A stretch of DNA of 64,000 bases, from contig SVHN01000004.1 of assembly GCA_015055805.1 (NCBI GenBank), positions 62,001 to 126,000 of the forward strand, read 5' to 3'. The stretch is from Clostridiales bacterium (lineage in GTDB: Bacteria > Bacillota > Clostridia > Christensenellales > Borkfalkiaceae). Shown piece by piece: positions 1 to 8,190 of the stretch (the stretch's first letter is position 1; each line of letters begins with the position of its first letter). The notes below the pieces were generated by a model. It had not been told where the DNA came from. It saw nothing but the letters and a program-made list of their open reading frames with translations, and searched no databases. The position numbers and the translations under genes were made by a program.

Positions 1-2232
1 TACGCTTTCAATACTGTCACCGCCGTTAGCTTTTGCAACGTCAACAATATCCGCCCAAGAAACTTCTTTATCTACGGTAACTGCAAGATCCCTTTCAACC
101 GTTGGGAACTTAGAAATTTGTTTAAACTGTATCTTTCCGTCGAAATGTTTTTTGAATTTATCATACTTAATTTCTGCGACGTAAACACGTTTATCAATAT
201 CGAGTTTATCTGCAATCATAGGCAATAATTCACCAAAGAAACCAACGCATTCACCGTTTATCATAATATCTGCACTTCTTGTCGGGTGCATACACTTTTT
301 ATTAGATGTAATATATTTAACGTCAGCCGTTGGTGCAAAATTTGCTATTAAATCTTCAACAACACCTTTAACTGTAAAGAAATCTTCTTCTGCGCCAAAT
401 AAGCCAAGTGATACAACGTCACTTTCAACGGGAAGTTCTTTTAACGGCAAGGTTTTAGGATTGTAAATTTTTGCAAACTCAAAAAGTCTACCTTCGTTAT
501 TTTTGCGCTTAATGTTTGACGCAATAATTCTGCACATGGACGGCAACAACGAAGTTCTCATAACGGATAAGTCTTCGCCTAATGGGTTCATTATCTTGAT
601 GTATTTATATTCATCACTATCCTTATCGAAGCCAAACAAGTCATATTCTTTTTCAGAAACGAAAGAATAGGTTATAATTTCATTAAAGCCGTAACCTGTA
701 AGCAAAGTCTTAAAATCAGCAATTTTTTGTTGATCTTCATTAAGTCCGCCAGCAGTAATTCTTGCCGTTTTAAGCATTGTAGGCTCTATATGTTCATAAC
801 CGTATTCTCTAATAACTTCTTCCGCAATATCAGGATAATCTTCAATATCGTCCCTGTAAAGCGGTGCTGTAACGGTTATGTCGTCACCACAAATTTCCAC
901 GCCAAAGCCTAGCCTTTTAAGTACGTTCTCTATAACGGCATTTGGAACTACTATACCAAGTACGCCGTTTATTTTTGAAATCGTAGTTTTTATTACTTTA
1001 TTTTCGACTTTTTCATATAAAAGATCGTAGTTATCTTCTGCAATTTCACCTATATTTAACTGATAAATAAGGTGTAACGCTCTTTTTAAGCCAACTTCTG
1101 CTGAATTAGCATCAATACCTTTTTCATAACGAGATGATGCGTCGGTTCTTTGTCCTAAAAGCCTTGCGGTTTTTCTAACATTATCTCTTGCAAATTTAGC
1201 GCACTCAAAAATAACGTCTTTAGTGGTTTCTTTAATTTCACTATTAAGTCCACCCATTACCCCAGCAAGTGCAACGGGCTTAACACTATCGCAAATAACA
1301 AGATTGTTTTCGCTTAGCGCAAATTCCTTTTCGTCAAGTGTAACGATTTTTTCACCGTTATTAGCGCGACGAACGATTATTTGGTTACCTTCTAAATCGT
1401 TTAGGTCAAACGCATGCATAGGCTGTCCGATTTCCAACAAGACGTAGTTTGTTATATCAACGATATTGCTTATTGATCTTAAACCTGCCCTAAATAAACG
1501 TTTTTTCATCCACATCGGCGACTCGCCGATTTTTAGGTCTTTAATATAATGCGCCATATATCGTGGGCATAGATCAGTTGCTAAATCACTTACTTTTATA
1601 GTGTTTACGGTAGAAACACCTTTGGTTGCAACGTAGTCGTAAGCAGGTTCTTTTACTGGTTTATCAAGAACGGCTGCAACTTCTCTTGCAATACCCAAAA
1701 TCGACTGACAATCAGGACGATTTGCGGTAATGTTTATGTCAAATATAATGTCTTCTATTCCTAAAACTTCTTTGACTTCACTACCGAGTGGATAGTCTTC
1801 CTTTAATATTAAAATACCGTTTACGCTTGCGCCTGGATAGAAGTCGTCGTTTATGCCGAGCTCTTCACCAGAGCAAAACATTCCGTATGATGGAAGCCCC
1901 CTTAACTGTCCGTTATAAATATGCTCACCGTTAAATAAGGTTGAGCCGTCTAGCGCAACAGGAACGAGCGCGCCTTCAAAAATATTTGTAGCAGCCGTTA
2001 TAATTTGCAATTGACCGTACTTACCAGCGTCAACTTGCGCTACAGTAAGTTTATCAGCATTAGGATGCTTTTCAGTCTTTAATATTTTAGCAACGACGAT
2101 TTTATCAATGTTTTTGCCAAAATAAATTGTTTCTTCAACTTCCAACCCGCAAGAAAATAATTTTTTCTCTAACTCTTCGGGTGTAACACATATATCTACG
2201 TATTCTTTTAACCAAGAAAGTGGTGCTTTCAT
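1..2232 (-). CDS. pheT: Phenylalanyl-tRNA synthetase beta subunit (3' end cut by window edge)
   Basis: PheT pairs with PheS in the alpha2beta2 enzyme that charges tRNA-Phe; it carries the editing and tRNA-binding modules. The ORF track misses it because the frame has no stop inside the window. Translating the minus strand from the ATG at 2232 gives MKAPLSWLKEYVDI, then a tRNA-binding domain, the B3/B4 editing region, the B5 region (PLYRDDIEDYPDIAEEVI) and the start of the C-terminal FDX-ACB domain (FPTVERDLAVTVD). 744 codons are visible; the family is about 790-800 residues, so roughly the last 50 are missing. It starts 2 bases after the pheS stop, so the two are co-transcribed under the Phe T-box. 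Confidence 0.97.
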   Translation of the reverse strand, partial: MKAPLSWLKEYVDICVTPEELEKKLFSCGLEVEETIYFGKNIDKIVVAKILKTEKHPNADKLTVAQVDAGKYGQLQIITAATNIFEGALVPVALDGSTLFNGEHIYNGQLRGLPSYGMFCSGEELGINDDFYPGASVNGILILKEDYPLGSEVKEVLGIEDIIFDINITANRPDCQSILGIAREVAAVLDKPVKEPAYDYVATKGVSTVNTIKVSDLATDLCPRYMAHYIKDLKIGESPMWMKKRLFRAGLRSISNIVDITNYVLLEIGQPMHAFDLNDLEGNQIIVRRANNGEKIVTLDEKEFALSENNLVICDSVKPVALAGVMGGLNSEIKETTKDVIFECAKFARDNVRKTARLLGQRTDASSRYEKGIDANSAEVGLKRALHLIYQLNIGEIAEDNYDLLYEKVENKVIKTTISKINGVLGIVVPNAVIENVLKRLGFGVEICGDDITVTAPLYRDDIEDYPDIAEEVIREYGYEHIEPTMLKTARITAGGLNEDQQKIADFKTLLTGYGFNEIITYSFVSEKEYDLFGFDKDSDEYKYIKIMNPLGEDLSVMRTSLLPSMCRIIASNIKRKNNEGRLFEFAKIYNPKTLPLKELPVESDVVSLGLFGAEEDFFTVKGVVEDLIANFAPTADVKYITSNKKCMHPTRSADIMINGECVGFFGELLPMIADKLDIDKRVYVAEIKYDKFKKHFDGKIQFKQISKFPTVERDLAVTVDKEVSWADIVDVAKANGGDSIESV

Positions 2233-2234
2233 AC

Positions 2235-3260
2235 TTATCTCCTATCAAATTGTTTTAAGAATTTAACGTTATTTTCAAACAACGTTCTAATATCGGTAAT
2301 TCCGTACTTGATCATCGTAACTCTTTCAATTCCTAGTCCAAATGCAAGACCAGAATATTCGTTAGAATCTATTCCGCAGTTTTCAAGCACCTTTTTATTC
2401 ACTATTCCTGCGCCCAAAATTTCAATCCAGCCCGTTCCTTTACATAAGCTACAACCTTTGCCGTGGCATTTTGAACAAGTAACGTCTACCTCAACGCTAG
2501 GCTCTGTAAATGGGAAATACGACGGACGAAGACGCGTTTTTGTTTGCTTGTCGAACACAAGTTTAACAAACTCATCTAAAAGTCCTTGTAAGTCGCATAA
2601 AGAAATACCTTTGTCCACAACTAGTCCTTCGCATTGATGGAACATCGGTGAGTGCGATGCGTCGTCGTCTGAACGGTATACTCTACCAGGGCTTAAAATT
2701 TTAATAGGCGGTTTTTTCTTTTCCATTACTCTAATTTGCCCCGTAGACGTCTGCGATCTTAAAACTATATCTTCATCAATATAAAACGTATCCTGCATAT
2801 CTCTTGCCGGATGATCTTTGGGGATATTAAGAGCTTGGAAACAATAGTAGTCGGTTTCAATTTCTGGACCTTCAAAGATTTCAAAACCCATTCCAGAAAA
2901 GGCGTTTATAACCTGATTTTTAACGATATTAATTGGGTGAAGATTACCCGTTTTAATCTTTTTACCAGGAAGAGTTACGTCGATTGCCTCGCTCTTAAAC
3001 TTTTCCATTAATTCTTTTTCTTTAAGGTCTTTTTCGACCTTATCAAAAATTTCAGAAACTTCTACTTTTAGGTCATTGACCATTTTACCAAATTCCGAAC
3101 GTTTTTCTGGCGAAACGTCTTTCATTCCCCTAAGAAGTGACGTGATTTCCCCACTTTTACCAAGGTATTTTACTTTTAGTTCGTTAAGTTCTTTTGTTGT
3201 ACAAACATTTTCAACGTCGATTTTTGCGTTGCCGATAATACTTTTAAATTTTTCCTGCAT
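2235..3260 (-). CDS. pheS: Phenylalanyl-tRNA synthetase alpha subunit
   Basis: PheS is the catalytic class II subunit of phenylalanyl-tRNA synthetase. The class II motifs are visible: the motif 2 region (RVYRSDDDASHSPMFHQ) and motif 3 (GLAFGLGIERVTMIKYGI). A Cys-rich loop (CSKCHGKGCSLCKGTGW) lies near residue 280, as in many Firmicutes PheS. The track ORF starts 25 codons upstream, but that extension translates the T-box terminator. The ATG at 3260 (MQEKFKSIIG) has GGAGG 5 bases upstream and gives 341 residues, normal for the family. The N-terminal 80 residues look like the usual coiled-coil tRNA-binding arm. Expression should rise when tRNA-Phe is uncharged. Confidence 0.97.
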   Translation of the reverse strand: MQEKFKSIIGNAKIDVENVCTTKELNELKVKYLGKSGEITSLLRGMKDVSPEKRSEFGKMVNDLKVEVSEIFDKVEKDLKEKELMEKFKSEAIDVTLPGKKIKTGNLHPINIVKNQVINAFSGMGFEIFEGPEIETDYYCFQALNIPKDHPARDMQDTFYIDEDIVLRSQTSTGQIRVMEKKKPPIKILSPGRVYRSDDDASHSPMFHQCEGLVVDKGISLCDLQGLLDEFVKLVFDKQTKTRLRPSYFPFTEPSVEVDVTCSKCHGKGCSLCKGTGWIEILGAGIVNKKVLENCGIDSNEYSGLAFGLGIERVTMIKYGITDIRTLFENNVKFLKQFDRR

Positions 3261-3269
3261 GTTATCCTC

Positions 3270-3507
3270 CATAAAAAATAAAAGACACCCTAAGCCATAG
3301 GGCGTCCTAAACGCGTTACCACCTAATTCGTCCAAAAATTTCGAACCTCGTAAATTCTTTAACGGGAATTAACCGATGCGCCCTACTATAATTTCAAGCG
3401 CACAACTCCAAAGTGAAACGGACAATTTATTCGACAAAAAACCTTTCAGCCACGGGTTTTTCTCTCTAAGCCGAACGACCAAACAATCCTATCTTTATCA
3501 TCGTTTT
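3270..3507 (-). promoter_or_regulatory. T-box leader (Phe specifier) upstream of pheST
   Basis: Read on the minus strand, the leader has the conserved AGAGAG element, a stem with a GTGGCTGAAA loop, and a TTC triplet (3417-3415) followed by ACTTTGGAGTTG, in the place where the specifier is expected. The T-box sequence AGGTGGTAACGCG (about 3324-3312) and a terminator hairpin (GACGCCCTA/TAGGGTGTC, 3306-3284, followed by TTTTATTTTTT) come next, then the pheS ribosome site. TTC is the Phe codon and the regulated genes charge tRNA-Phe. T-boxes read through when the cognate tRNA is uncharged. Confidence 0.93.
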
Positions 3508-3512
3508 TAATA

Positions 3513-3541
3513 ATTATAATGATTTTTTTTAGGATTGTCAA
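3513..3541 (-). promoter_or_regulatory. Sigma-A promoter of pheST
   Basis: Minus strand TTGACA (3541-3536), 17-bp spacer, TATAAT (3518-3513): a perfect consensus placing the transcript start near 3506, just before the T-box. Confidence 0.9.
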
Positions 3542-3563
3542 GAAAATACAACTTTATTTAATA

Positions 3564-4232
3564 TTATCTAGCGAAAAGGTTACCGTTTAAATAAGTTTCA
3601 GGAACTTTTCCAACTAATACACTTTCAGATATTAAAATTTTAGTTTGAAACGTTTCTTTCTTATTGCACAGAGGCAGATTAATATTTGCGTTAACAACTA
3701 CTTCAACGTAAATTGAATGTAAAGTTTGATTAACCCCTACGGACTTAAAATCAGATATAAATCCACAGGAAACGTCACTAACGTATATTGTTTTAAGGTT
3801 AATTTCTTTTCCATATCCAGATAGTATACTTATCCCCGTAAAAGCAAGTAACGGAATAGGTACACCTTTATCCATTTTATCTTTGAGTTTGATTGACGTG
3901 CTATTCGTTATTTCTCTACTTATAATGTTAATTTTATGTACGTTTGCAGTCATTAAAGCAATGTCGCCGTTAGAATCTTTTTCTATATTTACCAAATCCG
4001 AATATTTAGTTGATTCACTTAGCGAATCCAATACTGCCAAATTAACCGATTCGGTACAATATGAATGTGCATAATCAGCACAAATTCTTAAAATATTATC
4101 AACAACTACGAATTTATAGTATGCAATACTTAAAACAATTAAAATAATTACAAATAACCACGCAAAAAAACGCCTACCAACTTTAGGTCTGCGTTTTTTA
4201 TACCAAATATTTTCGCTAGAACATTCTATCAT
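3564..4232 (-). CDS. yunB: Sporulation protein YunB
   Basis: YunB is a sporulation-associated membrane-anchored protein of Bacilli and Clostridia; its precise role is unclear. The 222-residue product has a basic cytoplasmic start (KKRRPKVGRR), one N-terminal membrane segment at about residues 22-45 (FFAWLFVIILIVLSIAYY), and an extracytoplasmic domain. That domain keeps the family signatures: VPIPLLAFTG, DFKSVGVNQTLHSIYVEV and, near the end, SESVLVGKVPETY. It follows spoVAE by 19 bases on the same strand, so it probably belongs to the spoVA transcript. The assignment rests on the GxNQTxHxIY and VGxVPxTY motifs. Confidence 0.88.
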   Translation of the reverse strand: MIECSSENIWYKKRRPKVGRRFFAWLFVIILIVLSIAYYKFVVVDNILRICADYAHSYCTESVNLAVLDSLSESTKYSDLVNIEKDSNGDIALMTANVHKINIISREITNSTSIKLKDKMDKGVPIPLLAFTGISILSGYGKEINLKTIYVSDVSCGFISDFKSVGVNQTLHSIYVEVVVNANINLPLCNKKETFQTKILISESVLVGKVPETYLNGNLFAR

Positions 4233-4251
4233 AGTATAAGTTTATTAAAAA

Positions 4252-4626
4252 CTAATTTCTTTTAGACTTAGATTTGAAAATTAAAGCAAATATATAACCA
4301 AAAACAATTGCCGCAGTAATTCCCATTGCAGCAGCAGACGTACCACCAACAATTGCATTAAAAAGGCTTATTTTAGCACCCTTTATAGCGCCATCAGCAA
4401 GTAGGTATCCAAACCCACAAATAGGCACGGTTGCGCCCGCCCCTGCAAAATCAACTAAATATTGATAAAGTCCAACCGCTCTTAATATAACGCCGGCAAG
4501 CAAAAAATAAACCAATATTTTTCCAGCTGTAACCTTGGTATAATTGATTAAAAGTTGAGCAAGAGCACAGATTAATCCGCCAACTGCAAAAACTTTTATA
4601 TACATAAATATAATATCTAAAACCAT
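4252..4626 (-). CDS. spoVAE: Stage V sporulation protein AE
   Basis: SpoVAE is a small polytopic membrane protein of the spore inner-membrane channel that moves dipicolinic acid. The 124-residue product is very hydrophobic, with about four membrane segments and the family pattern GAGATVPICGFGYLLADGAIKGA. It ends in a basic tail (KSKSKRN). The track starts at a TTG (4632). The ATG at 4626 is preferred because GGAG lies 8 bases before it but only 2 bases before the TTG. It starts 2 bases after the spoVAD TGA stop, suggesting translational coupling. The gene order C-D-E is the conserved minimal spoVA set. Confidence 0.93.
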   Translation of the reverse strand: MVLDIIFMYIKVFAVGGLICALAQLLINYTKVTAGKILVYFLLAGVILRAVGLYQYLVDFAGAGATVPICGFGYLLADGAIKGAKISLFNAIVGGTSAAAMGITAAIVFGYIFALIFKSKSKRN

Positions 4627-4628
4627 AT

Positions 4629-5618
4629 TCAACTCTCCACAACTACCGCATGTGCTATTCCTGGTATACTCTCACCCTGTTGTGCTGAAACAGACGACAA
4701 CAATGCCCCCGTTGCCATTAGTATAATACGTTTATATTCCTTATTCTTTAATTTACTATATAAGTATGAATTAAATACTACTGAACTACAACCAGCACCG
4801 CTTCCGCCCTGATATTCGTCTTCACATATACTATATATAAGCTCACCACAATCGACGTGTTGTTTTTCAATATCATAGCCTTTTTCCCAAACCAAATCTT
4901 TTAGTATTCTAGATCCAAGCGTTCCTAAATCACCTGTAACAATCAAATCGTATTCGTCAGGATTACTATTAATTTCCTTAAAATGGTTGAGCAGTGTATC
5001 AGCCGCACCAGCAGCCATAGCCGCGCCCATATTATTTGTGTCTGTAACACCGTAATCTATAACCCTACCAACGGTTGCGCAAACGATTTTAGGCCCATCA
5101 CCACTTTTAGAAATAACTGATGAGCCAGCACCAGTAACCGTCCATTGAGATTGCGGCGGCCTAGTGCAGCCAAGTTCTAAAGGATATCTATATTGCCTTT
5201 CTGCCGAAGAAAAATGGCTACTTGTTGCGCAAACAACGTTGTTCATATAACCACCGTCTACCATAGCTGCGCCTATCGTCAAAGCTTCTGTAAACGTAGC
5301 GCAAGCATTATATACGCCTAAATACCCGATATTAAAATTTCTAGCCGCAAAAGTTGATGCTATAATTTGGTTTAAAAGATCACCACATATTAACGCGTCA
5401 ACGTCTTTCTCTTCTTTGCCTGCGTTTATTATACTGTTTTTAATCGCGGTAAATAACATTCTACTTTCAGCCTTTTCAAAAGTTTTTTCGCCATACATGT
5501 CGTCGTCTAGTTTAGTTTCAATATATTCGTTTATGCTACCCGACGATTCTTTTGGCCCAGCAACGCTTGAAACACCAATAATCGTTGGTTTATTCTTAAA
5601 AAACATCGTTCTTTTCAT
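4629..5618 (-). CDS. spoVAD: Stage V sporulation protein AD
   Basis: SpoVAD is the soluble, thiolase-fold member of the SpoVA complex; it binds dipicolinic acid during loading into the spore. The 329-residue product has the expected sequence: PTIIGVSSVAGPKES near the start, GYLGVYNACATFTEAL around residue 100, the RPPQSQWTVTGAG region and C-terminal GGSGAGCSSVVFNSY. Its ATG shares one base with the spoVAC TAA stop (TAATG), and AGGA lies 7 bases upstream. Length is close to the usual 330-340. Confidence 0.96.
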   Translation of the reverse strand: MKRTMFFKNKPTIIGVSSVAGPKESSGSINEYIETKLDDDMYGEKTFEKAESRMLFTAIKNSIINAGKEEKDVDALICGDLLNQIIASTFAARNFNIGYLGVYNACATFTEALTIGAAMVDGGYMNNVVCATSSHFSSAERQYRYPLELGCTRPPQSQWTVTGAGSSVISKSGDGPKIVCATVGRVIDYGVTDTNNMGAAMAAGAADTLLNHFKEINSNPDEYDLIVTGDLGTLGSRILKDLVWEKGYDIEKQHVDCGELIYSICEDEYQGGSGAGCSSVVFNSYLYSKLKNKEYKRIILMATGALLSSVSAQQGESIPGIAHAVVVES

Positions 5619-6079
5619 TAAAAAATCCTAAATCCTATAAAATATATAAGTCCAACTAAAACGCTGCTTGCAATGCCGAACACGATAATTGGTCCTGCAA
5701 CGACGAACATTTTTGCAGCAGTACCGTAAATATACCCTTCGGTCTTAAATTCCATTGCTGGGGAAACGACCGAGTTCGCAAAACCAGTAATCGGTACGAT
5801 TGAGCCACCACCAGCGTATTTACCTATCCTATCGTAAACGCCCAGTCCTGTTAAAAGCGCGCCTAAAAATATCATTATCATTGATACGTATGAAGATAAT
5901 TCGTCACCAGTAAGCCCAACGCCGTATTCAAGTAAATATCTAAACGACTGACCTATTGAACATATAACACCGCCAACCCAAAACGCATGAAATAGCGATC
6001 TTTTTTGTTTGGTTTTTGGAGAGATTGATTTAACGTATTCAAGGTAATTATTATTTAAACAATCATTAGACGTTTTCAT
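5618..6079 (-). CDS. spoVAC: Stage V sporulation protein AC
   Basis: SpoVAC is a polytopic membrane protein of the dipicolinic-acid channel; its B. subtilis homologue behaves as a mechanosensitive channel. The product has a soluble N-terminal stretch followed by about four membrane segments, with the family signatures YVKSISPKTK, AFWVGGVICSIGQ and GGGSIVPITGFANSVVSPAMEF. The track begins at a GTG (6106). The ATG at 6079 (MKTSNDCLNN) has GGAG 7 bases upstream and is the better start, giving 153 residues. It is the first gene of spoVAC-AD-AE-yunB and sits behind a sigma-G-like promoter. Confidence 0.95.
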   Translation of the reverse strand: MKTSNDCLNNNYLEYVKSISPKTKQKRSLFHAFWVGGVICSIGQSFRYLLEYGVGLTGDELSSYVSMIMIFLGALLTGLGVYDRIGKYAGGGSIVPITGFANSVVSPAMEFKTEGYIYGTAAKMFVVAGPIIVFGIASSVLVGLIYFIGFRIF

Positions 6080-6172
6080 TTTTTTGCTCCTTTTTATCAA
6101 AACCACGCGAAAACACTTCTCTTTCGTCAGAATTTTGAAGTAATTCTCTATCTTTTCCTCTTCTCATATTAG

Positions 6173-6202
6173 TAATATGGGTAATAAGCATCAAAATATT
6201 CA
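6173..6202 (-). promoter_or_regulatory. Predicted sigma-G (or sigma-F) promoter of spoVA
   Basis: On the minus strand TGAATA (6202-6197) is separated by exactly 17 bases from CATATTA (6179-6173). The known B. subtilis sigma-G consensus is about TGAATA-N17/18-CATACTA. It lies between the sigF terminator and spoVAC, where forespore-specific transcription of spoVA is expected. Confidence 0.72.
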
Positions 6203-6204
6203 AT

Positions 6205-6243
6205 CAAAAAAATAAAATACGGTCAAAATTTCAACCGTATTTT
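6205..6243 (-). terminator. Terminator at the end of the spoIIA operon
   Basis: AAAATACGGT/ACCGTATTTT hairpin (6214-6243) followed on the minus strand by ATTTTATTTTTTTTG. It overlaps the last codons and stop of sigF, so spoIIA transcription should end before spoVAC. Confidence 0.85.
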
Positions 6244-6939
6244 ATCAATAATTTTGTTTTCAAGTCTTGATACTTGAACCTGTGAAACCCCCAAACTTTC
6301 TGCAATCTCGCTTTGGGTTTTATCTCTAAAATATCTTAGTATTATTATCTTTTTTTCTCTTTCGTTAAGCGACTCTATTATATTAGATAAATGTATTTTA
6401 TCAAGAGTACTTTCTTCATTATCTGAATATGGTATTTTATCAATAAGTTCCTGACCGTCGTCTTCGTCGTCAAACTTATCAAAAATTGATAATGGCATTT
6501 TCGTGCTATCTATAGCAACAACGACTTCTTCTTGAGTAATATTAAATTCTTCCGCAATAAACTCTATTGTTGGTGCTGCGTTGTGTTCAGTTTGGTAGGC
6601 ATCTATAAATCGGTTTATTTTGTTTGCTAAAACTTTTAACGATCTTGAAACCTTTATAGCACCGTTATCACGCATATACCTTTTAATTTCACCTATTATC
6701 ATCGGTACTGAATATGTTGAAAATTTAACACCAAATGACTCGTCAAAGTTATTTATTGCCTTAATAAAGCCTATACTTGCGATCTGATACAAGTCGTCGT
6801 ATTCTATACCCTTATTCTTAAATCGTCTAATAATGCTTTTTATAAGCGGAGAATTCGTCGTGAAAATTAATTCTTTGGCGTTATCGTCTCCGTTTTGCGC
6901 TTTTCTTATGTAATCAAGCAATTCTTCTTGATTCAGCAT
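6223..6939 (-). CDS. sigF: RNA polymerase sporulation sigma factor SigF
   Basis: SigF is the first forespore-specific sigma factor and is held inactive by SpoIIAB until SpoIIAA frees it. The 238-residue product has region 2 (GIEYDDLYQIASIGFIKAINNFD ... FSTYSVPMIIGEIKRYMRD) at about residues 44-92, region 3 in the middle, and region 4 with a helix-turn-helix (FRDKTQSEIAESLGVSQVQVSRLE) at the C-terminus. SigF rather than SigG is assigned because it follows spoIIAA and spoIIAB in the canonical operon. It starts 5 bases after the spoIIAB stop. Confidence 0.96.
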   Translation of the reverse strand: MLNQEELLDYIRKAQNGDDNAKELIFTTNSPLIKSIIRRFKNKGIEYDDLYQIASIGFIKAINNFDESFGVKFSTYSVPMIIGEIKRYMRDNGAIKVSRSLKVLANKINRFIDAYQTEHNAAPTIEFIAEEFNITQEEVVVAIDSTKMPLSIFDKFDDEDDGQELIDKIPYSDNEESTLDKIHLSNIIESLNEREKKIIILRYFRDKTQSEIAESLGVSQVQVSRLENKIIDKIRLKF

Positions 6940-6944
6940 AACGT

Positions 6945-7376
6945 CTACTCGTCGGCTCTAAATTTTTTTAACATATAAACTTTAGTGCCTTCACCCTTTT
7001 TTGATTCAACCCTAACTTCGTCCATAAAACTTTTCATAATAGTAAAACCCATTCCCGATCTTTCATCATCAGGTTTTGTGGTAAAAAAGGGTTCTAACGC
7101 ATCGTCAATATTTTCGATTCCGACTCCATCGTCAAATACGTTTATATGTAAAACGTCTCCGTCAATCTCTGACTCTAGCACTATTGTTCCGACACTAGAC
7201 GGATACCCATGGACTATTGCATTAGTAACGGCTTCACTTACCGCCGTTTTAATATCGGCTATTTCAGAAATGCTGGGATTAAGCCCAAGTGCAAAACAAG
7301 CAATTACGCTTCTAGCAAACGCTTCGTTTTTTGAATGCGATAAAAATTCAAGTTTCATTTTATTATTGTTTTCCAT
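6945..7376 (-). CDS. spoIIAB: Anti-sigma F factor / serine kinase SpoIIAB
   Basis: SpoIIAB binds and inhibits SigF and phosphorylates SpoIIAA. The 143-residue product is a GHKL-fold ATPase with the N-box (DIKTAVSEAVTNAIVHGYP, about residues 42-60), the G1 box (VFDDGVGIEN, about 80-90) and the G2 region (ERSGMGFTIMKSFMDEV, about 104-120). Length matches the family (about 145). GGAG lies 6 bases before the ATG. It is the middle gene of the spoIIA operon. Confidence 0.96.
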   Translation of the reverse strand: MENNNKMKLEFLSHSKNEAFARSVIACFALGLNPSISEIADIKTAVSEAVTNAIVHGYPSSVGTIVLESEIDGDVLHINVFDDGVGIENIDDALEPFFTTKPDDERSGMGFTIMKSFMDEVRVESKKGEGTKVYMLKKFRADE

Positions 7377-7388
7377 AATATTCTCCAG

Positions 7389-7697
7389 TTAAGATTTAGG
7401 CATAATTTTATATAGTCCTGCAAGTTCTAAAACTTTTTCTGTAGCAACTGTTGCGCCAGTTATGTAAGACGGTATATTGAATTGTTTTAACTTTTTGTAT
7501 CGACCTATCAAAAGTCCTATCCCTGTACTGTCCATAAATGAAACACCCGACAAATCGAAAATTACCTTATTAGATGTAAGATTATCAAATAGTAGTTTAT
7601 CAAGAATATTTCTAGCACCTTGCGCAGAATACTCGTCAAGTTCACCATAAACGTAAACGGTTAAAGACGAATTGTTATTTTTATATTTAATTTCCAT
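7389..7697 (-). CDS. spoIIAA: Anti-anti-sigma factor SpoIIAA
   Basis: SpoIIAA is the STAS-domain partner that, when unphosphorylated, displaces SigF from SpoIIAB. The 102-residue product has the STAS core with the phosphorylation-loop motif FDLSGVSFMDSTGIGLLIGRYK; the serine of MDSTG is the predicted phospho-site. A GAGGTG site lies just before the ATG. It is the first gene of spoIIAA-spoIIAB-sigF. I could not find a convincing sigma-H promoter; a sigma-A-like TTGACA-16-TATCTT lies further upstream but is weak. Confidence 0.95.
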   Translation of the reverse strand: MEIKYKNNNSSLTVYVYGELDEYSAQGARNILDKLLFDNLTSNKVIFDLSGVSFMDSTGIGLLIGRYKKLKQFNIPSYITGATVATEKVLELAGLYKIMPKS

Positions 7698-7849
7698 ACG
7701 TCACCTCTTGCTAACAATAAAATGCTATCATTTAGACAAAATAAAATTTTGTTAATTAAGATAATTTAGAGTATTTTTTTGTCAAAAAACACTAAAAAAT
7801 AAAAATTAAAAAAACATTAAAAAAATTTTGAAAAACCACTTAATTTTTG

Positions 7850-7878
7850 TTGACTTTTTTTTAGATTTATTATAGTAT
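7850..7878 (+). promoter_or_regulatory. Promoter of the tRNA operon
   Basis: TTGACT (7850-7855), 17-bp spacer, TAGTAT (7873-7878), ending 20 bases before the first tRNA. Confidence 0.75.
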
Positions 7879-7898
7879 ATTAAGGCGTCGTGAGTGAG

Positions 7899-7974
7899 CG
7901 GGGTGTAGCGCAGTTGGTAGCGCACGTGGTTTGGGACCATGGGGTCGGGAGTTCGAGTCTCTTCACCCCGACCA
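7899..7974 (+). tRNA. tRNA-Pro (anticodon TGG)
   Basis: 76-nt cloverleaf. Acceptor CGGGGTG pairs with CACCCCG, anticodon loop TTTGGGA, T arm GTTCGAGTC, CCA encoded. First gene of a six-tRNA cluster. Confidence 0.95.
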
Positions 7975-8015
7975 TCATTGCAAAACACCAATAGTGGATT
8001 GTTCTGACGTATTGA

Positions 8016-8092
8016 GGGCCTTTAGCTCAGTTGGTTAGAGCGGTCGGCTCATAACCGATTGGTCCGCGGTTCGAGTCCGTGAAGGCCCACCA
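8016..8092 (+). tRNA. tRNA with CAT anticodon (elongator Met or Ile2)
   Basis: 77-nt cloverleaf with acceptor GGGCCTT/AAGGCCC, anticodon loop CTCATAA and encoded CCA. The CAT anticodon fits elongator Met, or Ile2 if TilS makes lysidine. The C4-G69 and C5-G68 acceptor pairs and the CGGCTCATAACCG arm resemble Ile2, but identity cannot be settled by eye. It is not an initiator: the first base pair G1-C72 is intact. Confidence 0.9.
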
Positions 8093-8110
8093 TAAAAATT
8101 TAATCAATTT

Positions 8111-8187
8111 GGCCCGGTAGTACAGATGGTTAGTACGCCAGCCTGTCACGCTGGAGGTCGAGGGTTCGAGCCCCTTCCGGGTCGCCA
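8111..8187 (+). tRNA. tRNA-Asp (anticodon GTC)
   Basis: 77-nt cloverleaf. Acceptor GGCCCGG/CCGGGTC (one G-T pair), anticodon loop CTGTCAC, discriminator G, encoded CCA. Confidence 0.96.
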
Positions 8188-8190
8188 AAA

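Noticed and set aside
3261-3335. N-terminal extension of PheS in the track
   Set aside because: Translates the T-box terminator; a strong ribosome site supports the start at 3260.
4451-4642. 63-aa ORF overlapping spoVAE in another frame
   Set aside because: Shadow of a clear spoVA gene.
7806-7991. 61-aa minus-strand ORF (MVFCNDGRGEETRTPDP...)
   Set aside because: It is antisense to tRNA-Pro, a well-known type of spurious protein translated across tRNA genes.
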